Below, in pieces: positions 55,201 to 64,000 of a stretch of 64,000 nucleotides of DNA; positions within the stretch are counted from its first letter, which is position 1, and the number at the start of each line of letters is the position of its first letter. The position numbers and the translations under genes are program-made. The DNA is from Fen-1273 sp963748405. GTDB taxonomy: Bacteria > Bacteroidota > Ignavibacteria > UBA10030 > UBA6906. Location of the stretch: the NCBI GenBank assembly GCA_963748405.1, contig CAVVIT010000004.1:1-64000 (forward strand), in the 5' to 3' direction. Under the pieces are notes generated by a model. That model ran no database searches, was not told the DNA's origin, and worked only from the letters and a program-made list of their open reading frames with translations.

Positions 55201-58200
55201 GACGACGCGACCAAGATGAATTCCAAGGGGAGGATGATCTGGTACAACCGGCTGCCGACGGACGTCCGTCTCACGGACATTTACCCGAGGAAGCAGGTCG
55301 GCAACCCCGCCAACGACATCGCGACGGTCCTTGACTTTTCCTACGCGCCTCTCCAGCGCGGGGCGTTCAACTACACGATGGACAAGGCGACGACGCTCAC
55401 CCCCGCAAGGAACTGGGCGGGGGTGATGAAACCGCTCTCGGTCTCCGCAATCAACCTCCTGAAGGAGAACGTGAACTTCATCGAGATCTGGATGCGCGTG
55501 GACAAGGCGCCCCCCAACTCGAAGATGTACATCGACCTGGGGGCGATCAACGAGGGGGTCGTGAACGACGGGCGCGCCGGGATTCACGGGGAAGACCTGT
55601 ACCTCGGTACGACGGCGCCGGGGATACTGCTCGACGGGGAAGACGTCGGTCTCGATATGTACTCGGATGCACAGGAACAGACGCGATATGACTCGCTGAT
55701 TGCCCGGTACTCGTCGACGGAGCCGGGGCTCGCGTCGGATCCCAGCGGGGACGACTACTCGTTCGATAACACGAGGGTCGCGATAGATCCGCACGCGTTC
55801 GACAGGATCAACGGGACGGAAGGGAACGCAAACGGCCCGACGGGACGATACCCGGATACCGAAGACATCAATCATAACGGAGTGCTCGACCAGTCGAACT
55901 CGTATTACGAGTACGAGGTCACGCTGGACACCGTGGCGCTGCGCAATCCCCAGGTCGTCGGCGGCGGAGGGATCGACCCGAACAACAACCTGCCGGTCCA
56001 GTGGTTCCAGTTCCGCATACCGATCGGCGCGTACGCGCGGGTCGTCGGAAATCCGACGCAGGAAAACATCGAGTTCATCCGGTGTTACTTCCGCAACGCG
56101 ACGGACTCCATACACGTCCGGATCGCGGATTTCAACCTTGTCGGGAACCAGTGGCAGAAGCAGGTGGCGACGACGACCGACAGCGCGTACAATAATCAGT
56201 ATAACTCCGCGTTCGACGTCAGCGTGGTCGGCCGCGAGCAAAACTATACCTACAATTCCCCTCCGGGGGTCTCCGGCGAAAGGGACAAGACGCAGCCCGA
56301 CTACGTGGTCCTGGCGAATGAACAGTCGCTGGACATCCTGCTCAAGGGGATACCCCCGGGTGAGTCCCGCCAGGCGGTGAAATTCTACACGTACAAGGCC
56401 CTGGACGTCTTCAATTACAGGACGATGAAGATGTTCGTTCACGGTGATCCGTCGTTTCGCTACGTGGACACGCTCAACTACGACGCGCGGATGTTTTTCC
56501 GGTTCGGCCTCGACAGCCTGAACTATTACGAGTACAGCGAGCCGATCCATCCGGGGCCGGCGTGGGATCCGAAGAACGAAGTGCTGATACACTTCGCGGA
56601 CATCACGTCGATCAAACAGGTCCGCGACTCGGTGAACGTCCTCTCCAAACCGAAAGCCGTCCCCGGCGGACCACCGGGGTCGTACTACCGCGTTCTGGGA
56701 AATCCGTCGCTGACGAATATCGTCTACCTTGCGATAGGCGTGGAGAACCCGCTGGGGAAGGGTGTGCCGAAACCCCTCACGGGCGAAGTCTGGTTCGACG
56801 AGCTCCGGCTCATCGACGTGGACAACACCGCGGGGACGGCGTGGCGGATGGATACCCAGCTCAAGCTCGCCGATTTCGCGACGGTCGCGTTCAACTACGC
56901 GCGCGTCGATCCCTATTTCCATACGCTGGACGCGAGCTTCGGCTCGCGCGTCCTCTCCTCCAGCTGGGCGCTGAGCGCGAACATGGTGCTCGACAAATTC
57001 TTCCCGGAAAGCTGGGCCGGGACGACGATCCCGATCTCCTATTCGCACTCCGTTTCGCTTATTGCGCCGAAGTACCTCTCGAATTCGGACATCGACGTCA
57101 ACTCGGCGGCGGACGATCTCCGGAAGCTGGTGATGGCGAACGGCGGGACGGCGGCGCAGGCCCAGGCGAGCTACGATTCGCTCATCAACGTGTCGAAGAG
57201 CAGTCACGTGTCGGACACGTACGCCGTCCCCTCGTTCCACATCTCGCTGCCGTCCCAGGCCTGGTACATCAGGGATACGTTCAACAAGCTGAATTTCGGG
57301 TTCAACTACACGAAATCCACGGACATGAGCCCGTCGGTGGTCTACAGCCTCTCCTGGGGCTGGACCGCGAGGGTCTCGTACGCCGTCTCGCTCCCCCCGG
57401 ACTACTTTTTCATGCCGTTCCGGAACCTCTTTGACGGGGTCTGGTTACTCGACGAGTACAAGAATCTGAAGATCTTCTTCCCGCTCGCGAACTTCAACTG
57501 GGCGCTCACGGCGAACCGATCGAGGGCGAACTCCCTGCAGCGGGTGGACGGCGCGACCGAGCTCGTGTCGCGTCAGTTCACGATGTCCCGTTCGATGGGG
57601 TTCTCCTGGAAGGCGACAGAAGGGGGGATCCTGAACCTCTACGGCGACTACAGCCTCGCGGTCGAATCCAGCCTCCTGGGGATGGAGCTCGATCAATTCG
57701 GCAATCAGCGCCCCTTCTCGGCCATACTCAGCAGCATATTCCTGAGCGATCATCTCATCAGCTTCGGCGACGACACCCGGTACTCGCAGCACAACGGGGT
57801 CAACACCAAGCCGACGATTCCGAACATCCTGAATATCCGGAAGTACCTCGATCTCTCGGGGGGGTACACCGTGGATTATTCCTGGCAGAACACGCTCTCG
57901 GGGGGTGACCTCGGGAAATCCGCCGGCTGGTCGAGCAATGCCAACCTTTCGCTGAACCTGAAGCTCAAGCAGCTCTTCGATCCGCTCTTCGACGAAAAGC
58001 CGGCGCAGGCCGCCCCCGGGCAGACCTCCCTTCCGCGCGGACGCCGGGGCGGAGAAGAAACGGCCGCCGCCGCGGCCGCGGTGCAGGACACGTCCGCACG
58101 GGCGGACTCGACGGGGAAGCCGAAGCTTGCGGGGACGGAAAAAATGATGGCGCAGCTCAAGAACCTCGCGAAGATATTCCTGAAGATCCCCCTGCTCGAC

Positions 58201-59496
58201 TACGACAACTTCAATGTCACGTTCACCCAGTCGAACCAGGTCCAGAACAGCGGCGTGCTCGGGAGCACCGGGTTCGTGAACTTCTGGGGAAGGGTCCCGT
58301 TCTTCCAGGACCCGGATCCGAAGTACGGGCCGTCGCGGCTTTACCAGCTCGGGCTCATATCGGATCCGGACGGCAAGCTGACGCACTTCGGAGCGCGCCC
58401 GTACTTCCCGTTCTTCGGTTGGGACGTCCAGCCCGGACCCCGGGCGATGGTCGACGGAGGCGCCATCGTCAACACGTTCCGCCAGACGAACAGGCTCGCG
58501 TTCAAGACGAGCCGGGACCTCTGGGAAGGGGCGAGGGTCGACCTGAACTGGAACGTCGGCTGGTCGTACAGCAGGACGCAGAACCTCTCCACGTCCGATA
58601 CGAGCGACATTCCCACGTTCGTCAACCAGACGATCTCCGGGACGGTGGACCGTTCGTTCCTGACGTTCCCGGACGTCCTGTTCCTGGGAATGTTCAAGAC
58701 CTCTCTCAAGGAGGTGAGCAAGCAGTATGCCGCGCTCAAGACCGCCGACGGGGGGACCAACACCGAGGGAGACCTGACCTCGGCGTTCGAGAAAGGATTC
58801 GAAGCCCTCCCCTGGCTGCAGAAGATCTTCGGGCAGTACTATCCGAGGGTGAACTGGAGCTTCCGCTGGGACGGGCTGGAGAAGCTCCCGATCTTCCAGG
58901 GTTTCGTCAGCAGGCTTTCGCTGGACCATTCGTACAACTCCAATTTCAGCAGGCAGTTCGAGAACACGCCGGGAGGAGGAGGGGAACGGACGGACGGGGA
59001 GCGCGTGGCGTACGGGTTCGCGCCGCTCATCGGGGCCAACTTCACGTTCAAGGAGCTCCTGAAGGGGAGCTTCGGCGCCAACCTCCGGTACAACACGAAC
59101 ACGTCGTACGACCTCTCCGTTTCGTCGCTCAACATCGTCGAGTCGCTGACGCAGGAGATCTCGTTCACCGCCTCGTATTCGCGGAAAGGATTCGAAATAC
59201 CGTTCTTCGGGCTCTCGCTGAGCAACGACGTCGACGTGAGCCTCACGTACTCCATATCGAAAAACTCCCGTCAGACATACGACGTCTCGCAGCTCGACGT
59301 GAACGTGACGGGAGTTCCGCTCGAGGGATCGACGCGCACGCAGATGGAGCCCCGCATCAAGTACGTCCTCAGCCAGCGCGTCACCGCGTCGGTCTACTAC
59401 AGGTACACCAGGGTGAACCCCGATTTCGCCGGCTCGAGCATCCCCGGGACGACCGAGAACGAAGCGGGGCTGGATATCCATATCGCGATACAATGA
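52276..59496 (+). CDS. sprA: Type IX secretion translocon SprA (Sov)
   Basis: The giant outer-membrane beta-barrel forms the T9SS translocation pore. The open frame is 2,406 aa, in the family range. A hydrophobic export signal (FLDAAFIAAAAAGLAVVLAA) lies at about residues 70-90 of the longest frame, so the start is probably TTG 52417 (about 2,359 aa) or nearby rather than TTG 52276. Family features include IPVPANPLFSIFGKNEINLN near the N-terminus, the YIDDFEGARRTIPVGISYAG plug region, and many aromatic-ended strands. The C-terminal strands include SVYYRYTRVNPDFAGSS. A Pro/Ala/Glu-rich linker with GRRGGEETAAAAAAVQD (~1,920-1,950) looks lineage-specific. It heads a run with porX. Confidence 0.93.
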   Translation: MRSGSPSALLSAPRRFIARGADASPPGVCSGPASRRQSPVPSTGSGKLAIKRTDPDSLLPQVPSIFRRHFLDAAFIAAAAAGLAVVLAAPGSVSGSGLPREPGPVSGFSGAPPDTNPPTWVRGQIPRTHADSLLAIAAARADSTHRDSVRVDSLRTAQRRFTITDTTYVVDKDSTERMRDFVYVRHDDPVVHPFPERTYPLFAQNHAMSYRREIGFDSTGSGMMYRETVGGADAKIPESVPLKEYIAERLKYERRQMLAAEARKPKVLVKKDIGDMLANITKISIPVPANPLFSIFGKNEINLNVTGAVDIKAGFRSTKSDQTTLSTLDQVRSEPDFNQEVQVNVNGTIGDKLNILADWNTKRTFEYENQLKIKYTGYDDEIVQSVEAGNVSLQTPSSFIGSSQALFGIKSQFQLGPLRLTALASQKKGQIKEVAVTGGSQESDFQIRPYEFATNHFFVDTIYKSLYEPYYQNEPPTITNSLKQIVEAEVWVQRSGIKPDPNERHAIALITLDPWSGPTGYDTCRNDPDAAGLIDIGPVVKLDPSQYELDGNGYIGELSLNVNVADQLFVGIAYRTAEGKQFGELTRTFNAADTTIVLKLVKPKNLLSNGRSYAVGWNQLLKNIYPIPGLGRNLKQQGFALDIFRQIPGSQDQNSILNEPLLRVMGFGKFSPSGTLLQPDQQGAAFDFRPGRTVSVTRAEVIFPSLRPFDDGIRNYFKAKSPPVNVLTTDSTLVFPAVYDTTQTFAQQSLANRYIIRGKATGDATSQFSLGFNVVEGSVSVLLNGTPLLVNVDYTVDYIVGQVVIRNAAALVPGANLSIKFEQNDLFQLASKTLLGARADLALGQTTALGFTIMNLNQQTLSDKVRLGEEPSNNTIYGIDGGTTLNLPFLTRAIDALPGLSTKEASSLSVKGEIAFMRPNPNTLASTIPSDGGQGVAYIDDFEGARRTIPVGISYAGWTDASPPADQISSASLGVDDATKMNSKGRMIWYNRLPTDVRLTDIYPRKQVGNPANDIATVLDFSYAPLQRGAFNYTMDKATTLTPARNWAGVMKPLSVSAINLLKENVNFIEIWMRVDKAPPNSKMYIDLGAINEGVVNDGRAGIHGEDLYLGTTAPGILLDGEDVGLDMYSDAQEQTRYDSLIARYSSTEPGLASDPSGDDYSFDNTRVAIDPHAFDRINGTEGNANGPTGRYPDTEDINHNGVLDQSNSYYEYEVTLDTVALRNPQVVGGGGIDPNNNLPVQWFQFRIPIGAYARVVGNPTQENIEFIRCYFRNATDSIHVRIADFNLVGNQWQKQVATTTDSAYNNQYNSAFDVSVVGREQNYTYNSPPGVSGERDKTQPDYVVLANEQSLDILLKGIPPGESRQAVKFYTYKALDVFNYRTMKMFVHGDPSFRYVDTLNYDARMFFRFGLDSLNYYEYSEPIHPGPAWDPKNEVLIHFADITSIKQVRDSVNVLSKPKAVPGGPPGSYYRVLGNPSLTNIVYLAIGVENPLGKGVPKPLTGEVWFDELRLIDVDNTAGTAWRMDTQLKLADFATVAFNYARVDPYFHTLDASFGSRVLSSSWALSANMVLDKFFPESWAGTTIPISYSHSVSLIAPKYLSNSDIDVNSAADDLRKLVMANGGTAAQAQASYDSLINVSKSSHVSDTYAVPSFHISLPSQAWYIRDTFNKLNFGFNYTKSTDMSPSVVYSLSWGWTARVSYAVSLPPDYFFMPFRNLFDGVWLLDEYKNLKIFFPLANFNWALTANRSRANSLQRVDGATELVSRQFTMSRSMGFSWKATEGGILNLYGDYSLAVESSLLGMELDQFGNQRPFSAILSSIFLSDHLISFGDDTRYSQHNGVNTKPTIPNILNIRKYLDLSGGYTVDYSWQNTLSGGDLGKSAGWSSNANLSLNLKLKQLFDPLFDEKPAQAAPGQTSLPRGRRGGEETAAAAAAVQDTSARADSTGKPKLAGTEKMMAQLKNLAKIFLKIPLLDYDNFNVTFTQSNQVQNSGVLGSTGFVNFWGRVPFFQDPDPKYGPSRLYQLGLISDPDGKLTHFGARPYFPFFGWDVQPGPRAMVDGGAIVNTFRQTNRLAFKTSRDLWEGARVDLNWNVGWSYSRTQNLSTSDTSDIPTFVNQTISGTVDRSFLTFPDVLFLGMFKTSLKEVSKQYAALKTADGGTNTEGDLTSAFEKGFEALPWLQKIFGQYYPRVNWSFRWDGLEKLPIFQGFVSRLSLDHSYNSNFSRQFENTPGGGGERTDGERVAYGFAPLIGANFTFKELLKGSFGANLRYNTNTSYDLSVSSLNIVESLTQEISFTASYSRKGFEIPFFGLSLSNDVDVSLTYSISKNSRQTYDVSQLDVNVTGVPLEGSTRTQMEPRIKYVLSQRVTASVYYRYTRVNPDFAGSSIPGTTENEAGLDIHIAIQ

Positions 59497-59554
59497 CGCG
59501 TGTTTGCATCTCGCCCGGCAAAATGCTATTCTTTCACGAAGGGAACGGAATTGT

Positions 59555-61123
59555 ATGGAAGAAGAGAAGGGAAAAGTCCTCTGGGTCGATGACGAGATCG
59601 AGCTCCTGCGCCCCCACGTGCGGTATCTCGGGGAGAAGGGGTACAGCGTGGACACGGCGACCAACGGCGAGGACGCCGTGGCGATGGTGAAGGAAACGGA
59701 ATACGACCTCGTCTTCCTCGACGAAATGATGTCCGGGATGGGAGGCCTCCGTACGCTCGCGGAGATCAAGGAGCTCCGCCCCAGCCTCCCGGTCATCATG
59801 ATCACGAAGAACGAGGAAGAGTCGCTGATGGAGGAGGCGATCGGCCAGAAGATCAGCGACTACCTGACGAAGCCCGTCAACCCGAGCCAGGTCCTGATGG
59901 CGTGCAAGAAGTTCCTCGAAGGGCGCAAGATCACGGGTGCGGCGGTCTCGAAGGACTACATCCAGGAATTCAACGACATCTCCCGGGCTCTCCAGGGGGA
60001 CCTGACCCACCAGGAGTGGATCGACCTCTACATCCGGCTCACCGGCTGGGGGCTGGAGCTTGACGATCACCCGGAGCTCGGCCTGAAGCAGACCCTCATC
60101 GATCAGACGCGGGAATGCAACCTGGCGTTCAGCAAGTACGTCGAACGGAGCTACAGGGACTGGGTGGAGCGCACAAACCACCGGCCCGCGCTCTCCACGG
60201 AGGTCGTCGACCGGTACGTGATCCCGGAGTTCCAGTCGGGAAAATCCGTCTTTTTCTTCGTCATCGACTGCCTCCGGCTCGACCAGTGGCTCGTGATGGA
60301 GCAGGTGCTCCAGGAGTACTTCACGATCGCGAAGGAATACTATTTCAGCATCCTGCCGACGGCGACCCCGTATTCGCGCAATGCCATATTCAGCGGATCG
60401 TACCCCAGCGACGTGGAGCTCCGGTTCCCCGAACTCTGGGAGAAGAGCGAAGACGACGAGAACAGCCGCAACAGGTACGAGCGGCAGTTTCTCGACAAGC
60501 TGCTGGAGCGGAGGAAGGTGATCCTCAAGCCCGAGCCGAAGTACATCAAGATCCTCGACGCGGAGTTCGGGAGAAACGTCGAAAACACGATCAACTCGTA
60601 CACGCAGTCGAAGCTGACCTCGGTCGTGGTGAATTTCGTCGACATGCTCGCGCACGGGAGATCGGATTCGTCGCTGCTGAAGGAGATCGCCCCCGACGAG
60701 TCGGCGTACCGGTCGCTGACGCGCTCCTGGTTCCTTCACTCCTCGCTCCTGGGGATGCTCAAGACGCTCTCGCGGAACCCGAACGTCGTCGTCGTCCTGA
60801 CGACCGATCACGGGAGCATCAGGAGCCTCCGGGGATCGAAGGTCCTGGGGGACCGCGAGGCGTCGACGAACCTCCGGTACAAGTACGGCAGAAACCTGAA
60901 GGCTGAGGAGAAGGCGGCGATCTTCGTGAAGAATCCCGAGGACTTCAAGCTCCCCAGGCGCGGGGTGGCGACGAATTACATCATCGCGAAAGAGGACTAC
61001 TACTTCGTCTACCCGACGGAGTACCACCGGTACCTCAACCAGTACCGCGACAGCTTTCAGCACGGCGGCGCCTCGATGGAGGAGATGATCCTGCCTGTCA
61101 TACGGATGGAACCCCGGGGATGA
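59555..61123 (+). CDS. porX: PorX-type response regulator with PglZ domain
   Basis: The 522-aa protein has a receiver domain at 1-120 with the acidic pair VDDE at 11-14, phospho-acceptor Asp56 in VFLDEMM, and Lys in YLTKPV. A helical linker follows, then an alkaline-phosphatase-like PglZ domain (VFFFVIDCLRLDQWLVMEQV, ATPYSRNAIFSGSYP, VVVLTTDHGSIRSLRG). PorX controls T9SS genes and hydrolyses cyclic or linear oligonucleotides in Bacteroidota. ATG 59555 with AAGGGAA upstream is chosen over a TTG at 59504. It lies 58 bp after sprA. The histidine kinase PorY is not in the window. Confidence 0.93.
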   Translation: MEEEKGKVLWVDDEIELLRPHVRYLGEKGYSVDTATNGEDAVAMVKETEYDLVFLDEMMSGMGGLRTLAEIKELRPSLPVIMITKNEEESLMEEAIGQKISDYLTKPVNPSQVLMACKKFLEGRKITGAAVSKDYIQEFNDISRALQGDLTHQEWIDLYIRLTGWGLELDDHPELGLKQTLIDQTRECNLAFSKYVERSYRDWVERTNHRPALSTEVVDRYVIPEFQSGKSVFFFVIDCLRLDQWLVMEQVLQEYFTIAKEYYFSILPTATPYSRNAIFSGSYPSDVELRFPELWEKSEDDENSRNRYERQFLDKLLERRKVILKPEPKYIKILDAEFGRNVENTINSYTQSKLTSVVVNFVDMLAHGRSDSSLLKEIAPDESAYRSLTRSWFLHSSLLGMLKTLSRNPNVVVVLTTDHGSIRSLRGSKVLGDREASTNLRYKYGRNLKAEEKAAIFVKNPEDFKLPRRGVATNYIIAKEDYYFVYPTEYHRYLNQYRDSFQHGGASMEEMILPVIRMEPRG

Positions 61124-61557
61124 GCCGCATCCTCTCCCGCTCTGCGGAAGAAACCGAGGCGGCCGGCCGGGCGTTCGCCGACCGGCTCCGGCCGGGGGAC
61201 GTCGTCGCGCTCACCGGGACGCTGGGGAGCGGCAAGACCCGGTTCGTCGCGGGCGTCTGCCGGGGACTCGGCGTCCAGACCCGCGTCACGAGTCCAACGT
61301 TCACGCTCATCAACGAGTACCCCGCGCCGTTCGGCGTCGTCGCGCACATCGACATGTACAGGATCAACGGCATGAAGGAAGTGGCAGAGCTCGGGCTCGA
61401 AGAATATTTTCACGCCCGGTGCATCTGCCTGATCGAGTGGGCGGAGGAGGTGTCGGCCATCCTTCCCGCCGCCCGGTTCACGGTGTCGCTCTCGCACGGC
61501 CCGTCGGAGACGGACCGCACGATTCTGCTCGAGGGACCCCCGGAGCGTACGGCGTGA
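61120..61557 (+). CDS. tsaE: tRNA t6A synthesis ATPase TsaE
   Basis: The 145-aa P-loop ATPase works with TsaB/TsaD in making N6-threonylcarbamoyladenosine at position 37 of ANN-reading tRNAs. It has Walker A TGTLGSGKTRFVAG, the switch region TSPTFTLINEY, HIDMYRI, and ICLIEWAE. ATG 61120 overlaps the porX stop (ATGA). Confidence 0.95.
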   Translation: MSRILSRSAEETEAAGRAFADRLRPGDVVALTGTLGSGKTRFVAGVCRGLGVQTRVTSPTFTLINEYPAPFGVVAHIDMYRINGMKEVAELGLEEYFHARCICLIEWAEEVSAILPAARFTVSLSHGPSETDRTILLEGPPERTA

Positions 61558-62234
61558 CGGTCCTCGGCATCGAGACCGCCACGGCGGTCTGCGCCGCGGC
61601 GCTCGTCCGGGACGGCGTTGTCGTCCGGGAATCCCTGCTCGACTCCGCCCGGGTGCACGCGGAGGCCCTGATGGGCCAGATCGACGCCGTCCTCGGTCCG
61701 GAAGGCGTCCGCGGGCTCGGCGGGGTGGCGGTGTCCATCGGACCCGGGTCGTTCACGGGACTGAGGATCGGGCTGAGCGTGGCGAAGGGGATTGCGTTCG
61801 CTGCCGGCATCCCCGTGGCCGCCGTCCCCACGCTCACGGCGCTGGCACACCATGCCGCGGCGGCGGACCGGCTGGAACCCGGGACGCGCCTGCTGGCGGC
61901 GCTCGACGCGAGGCGCGATGAAGTGTACTGCCAGCTTTTCGAGGTGGCCCGGGACGGCCCCGTTCCGCTCTGGGACGTGCGCGACATGACGCTCGGCGCG
62001 CTTGCCGGTGAGCTCCGCACGCCGGGCGTGTGCGTGACGGGGGACGGAGCGGCCAAGGTGCTCGCGTTCCCGGGTGCGCCCCCGTCGCTGCGGCGCGCCG
62101 GCGCGGACGCGCTCCGGTGCAGCGCCCGGAGCGTCGCGCTCCTGGGTGAGCGTCAGCTCGAAGCGGGGGAGACGGACGACCCGTCGACACTGGAGCCGCG
62201 CTACATCAAGGATTTCTTCCTCAAGACTCGATAA
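61554..62234 (+). CDS. tsaB: tRNA t6A synthesis protein TsaB
   Basis: The 226-aa ASKHA-fold scaffold partner of TsaD has LGIETATAVCAAALV at the N-terminus, the family SIGPGSFTGLRIGLSVAKG, and LLAALDARRDEVYCQ. GTG 61554 overlaps the tsaE stop (GTGA). The frame is open further upstream but without family sequence. TsaD is not in the window. Confidence 0.93.
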   Translation: MTVLGIETATAVCAAALVRDGVVVRESLLDSARVHAEALMGQIDAVLGPEGVRGLGGVAVSIGPGSFTGLRIGLSVAKGIAFAAGIPVAAVPTLTALAHHAAAADRLEPGTRLLAALDARRDEVYCQLFEVARDGPVPLWDVRDMTLGALAGELRTPGVCVTGDGAAKVLAFPGAPPSLRRAGADALRCSARSVALLGERQLEAGETDDPSTLEPRYIKDFFLKTR

Positions 62235-62247
62235 CGGCGGAGAGACC

Positions 62248-63090
62248 ATGTCGTGGTTCAAGCGATCCAAGGAAAACATCGCCTCGGAGACCCAGAAGAA
62301 GGAGGTCCCGGACGGGCTGTGGACGAAATGCGAGCAATGCGGCGAGATCATCCACCGGATGGAGCTCGAGAAGAACTTCTTCACGTGCGTGAAGTGCAAC
62401 GCCCATTTCCGCATCGGGAGCAGGGAATACATCGCCATCATCCTTGACGAGGATTCGTTCAAGGAGCACGACCGGCGGATGCGTTCCGGGGACCCCCTGA
62501 AGTTCGCGGATACGAAACGGTACAGGGACAGGATCCCCGAGGCGATAAAGAAGACGAAGCTTCACGACGCCGTCCGGTGGGGGACGGGGACCGTCAACAA
62601 GCGTCCCCTCGTGCTGGCGGCGATGGATTTTTCGTTCATCGGCGGGAGCATGGGTTCGGTGGTCGGCGAGAAGATCGGCCGCGCCATCGACCGGGCCTGG
62701 AAAACGAAGACGCCTCTTCTGGTGATCTCGGCGAGCGGCGGCGCGAGGATGATGGAAGGAGCGCTCTCGCTCATGCAGATGGCCAAGACGAGCGCGAAGC
62801 TGGCGCGCCTGGCGGAAGCGGGTGTGGGGTTCGTTTCCCTCCTTACCGACCCGACGACGGGAGGCGTGACCGCCAGCTACGCGATGCTCGGCGACGTGAT
62901 CATCGCCGAGCCGGGGGCGCTCATCGGGTTTGCCGGACCGCGGGTCATCAAGCAGACCATCGGGAAGGACCTTCCCCCGGGATTTCAGAGATCGGAATTC
63001 CTCCTGGAGCACGGGTTCGTCGACATGGTCGTCCACCGGAAGGATATCCGGCAGACGCTGACGCAGATCCTTTCCTACATCGGTTCCTGA
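62248..63090 (+). CDS. accD: Acetyl-CoA carboxylase carboxyltransferase subunit beta
   Basis: The 280-aa zinc-containing half of the carboxyltransferase makes malonyl-CoA. The N-terminal zinc ribbon is CEQCG...CVKCN. The crotonase-fold core has FSFIGGSMGSVVGEKIGRA, SASGGARMMEGALSLMQM, and IGFAGPRVIKQTIG. ATG 62248 is chosen (MSWFKRSKENI) with AGAG a few bases upstream. The gap to tsaB is 13 bp. Confidence 0.96.
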   Translation: MSWFKRSKENIASETQKKEVPDGLWTKCEQCGEIIHRMELEKNFFTCVKCNAHFRIGSREYIAIILDEDSFKEHDRRMRSGDPLKFADTKRYRDRIPEAIKKTKLHDAVRWGTGTVNKRPLVLAAMDFSFIGGSMGSVVGEKIGRAIDRAWKTKTPLLVISASGGARMMEGALSLMQMAKTSAKLARLAEAGVGFVSLLTDPTTGGVTASYAMLGDVIIAEPGALIGFAGPRVIKQTIGKDLPPGFQRSEFLLEHGFVDMVVHRKDIRQTLTQILSYIGS

Positions 63091-63114
63091 TCATCCCCCC
63101 CCCGCCCTGAACGC

Positions 63115-63966
63115 ATGAAGACGATCCACGAGCTGCGGCAGATGCAACGGGAGTCGGACGACCTGCGCGCGGCCGGGAAGCGTATCGCCCTGGTCCCCAC
63201 CATGGGGGCGCTCCACGGCGGGCACACGGCGCTGATCCGGGAAGCCCGGAACCGGGGGGATATCGTCGTCGTATCGAACTTCGTCAACCCCTCGCAGTTC
63301 GGCGAAGGGGAAGACTACGGCCGCTATCCCCGGGACATCGAAAGGGATGCACGGATCGTGGCGGAGTCGGGCGGGGATCTCATGTTCGCCCCCGCGGCGG
63401 AGGCGATGTACCCCGGGGGATTTCAAACGTACGTGAACGTGGAGAAGGTGTCGCTCCCGCTCGAGGGGCGCGCCCGTCCCGGGCATTTCCGGGGAGTGGC
63501 GACGGTCGTGGCGAAGCTCTTCAACATCACGCGCCCGCATACGGCGCTCTTCGGGCAGAAGGATGCCCAGCAGGTCGCCGTGATCCGGCGCATGGCGAGC
63601 GACCTCGACATGGGGATTGAAATCGTCGTCGTCCCCACCGTTCGGGAGCAGGACGGCCTTGCCATGAGCTCCCGGAACGCCTACCTCTCGGCCGCGGAGA
63701 GGGCCGAAGCGCCTGTGCTGTACCGTTCCCTGCGGAAGGCGGAGAACGTGATCCGCGCCGGGGAGCGCTCCGCCGCGCGCGTCATCGCGGGCGTGACGTC
63801 GGAGATCACCGGCGGGTCCTCGGCGTCGGTCGAGTACGTCTCCGTCGCCGACGCGGAATCGCTCGACGCCGCCGGCGCGATCACGCCGGGGAAGGAGTAC
63901 CTCGTATCGCTGGCGGCGAGGTTCGGCTCGACCCGGCTCATCGACAACATCCTTATCAGGCTCTGA
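63115..63966 (+). CDS. panC: Pantothenate synthetase
   Basis: The 283-aa class I-tRNA-synthetase-like ligase joins pantoate and beta-alanine with ATP. It has VPTMGALHGGHTALI (HIGH motif), SNFVNPSQFGEGEDYGRYPR, the LFGQKDAQQVAVI pantoate site, and the KMSKS-like AMSSRNAYLS. It lies 24 bp after accD on the same strand. Confidence 0.96.
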   Translation: MKTIHELRQMQRESDDLRAAGKRIALVPTMGALHGGHTALIREARNRGDIVVVSNFVNPSQFGEGEDYGRYPRDIERDARIVAESGGDLMFAPAAEAMYPGGFQTYVNVEKVSLPLEGRARPGHFRGVATVVAKLFNITRPHTALFGQKDAQQVAVIRRMASDLDMGIEIVVVPTVREQDGLAMSSRNAYLSAAERAEAPVLYRSLRKAENVIRAGERSAARVIAGVTSEITGGSSASVEYVSVADAESLDAAGAITPGKEYLVSLAARFGSTRLIDNILIRL

Positions 63967-63973
63967 CTCGCGC

Positions 63974-64000
63974 ATGGATTCCAGGCTTGCCGTCGTCGTG
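63974..64000 (+). CDS. Start of a CDS cut by the window edge
   Basis: ATG 63974, 7 bp after panC, opens a frame MDSRLAVVV that stays open to the window end. Only nine codons are visible. It is probably the next gene of the run; no family can be assigned. Confidence 0.35.

Noticed and set aside
54223..59805. Very long minus-strand open frames (over 780 codons) opposite sprA
   Set aside because: They are Arg/Val/Asp-rich mirror frames of GC-rich coding DNA, without start signals or family motifs. The same applies to long antisense frames over porU, the pseudoprotease, the propeller-barrel gene and porX.

Overview
The window looks like chromosome of a member of the Bacteroidota/Ignavibacteriota side of the FCB group. 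Most of it is moderately GC-rich. It carries the core of a type IX secretion system (SprA, a PorU-type C25 peptidase, PorV and a PorX-type regulator), several secreted proteins with the T9SS C-terminal sorting domain, LptF/LptG, TatC, and a serine palmitoyltransferase locus. Where promoters can be read they are sigma70-like, with a strict 17-bp spacer and a -10 of TATATT or close to it.

Bases 1-18,300 form a decayed accessory region. It holds remnants of a bacterioferritin gene and a porin gene, then a T9SS cargo gene whose stop codon is supplied by a group II intron. After that come mobile elements of five further families: IS110/IS1111, IS21, IS3, IS1380 (truncated) and IS4 (remnant). IS21 and IS3 have readable ends and target duplications. 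The IS3 copy splits a DUF1295 gene, and removing it in silico restores the reading frame. A small two-gene cassette (29-aa membrane peptide plus 64-aa zinc-ribbon protein) lies between the IS1111 and IS21 elements.

Bases 18,300-28,750 contain a secreted protein with three 227-aa DUF4397 repeats, an SDR/DUF2867 protein, a SOUL protein and an initiator tRNA. They are followed by a likely bacterial ceramide module (CerR-like SDR, serine palmitoyltransferase, GNAT-like acyltransferase), then IlvE and a universal stress protein.

Bases 28,750-36,500 are one compact minus-strand run: glgA, a GmhB-like phosphatase, a lipoprotein, a FadL-like barrel, glyA, tatC and a polyprenyl diphosphate synthase. 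Between glgA and porU lie two divergent promoters, a palindrome, and a roughly 210-nt structured RNA with its own promoter and terminator, possibly 6S-like or a porU leader. It is the strongest candidate here for something undescribed.

Bases 36,875-49,615 read porU, porV, an M6-like pseudoprotease, a gluzincin/beta-propeller/barrel protein, and a membrane protein gene with a frameshift in a G tract. lptG and lptF run on the minus strand, divergent from sprA. The sprA run continues with porX, tsaE, tsaB, accD and panC to the window end, several of them with 4-bp start/stop overlaps.
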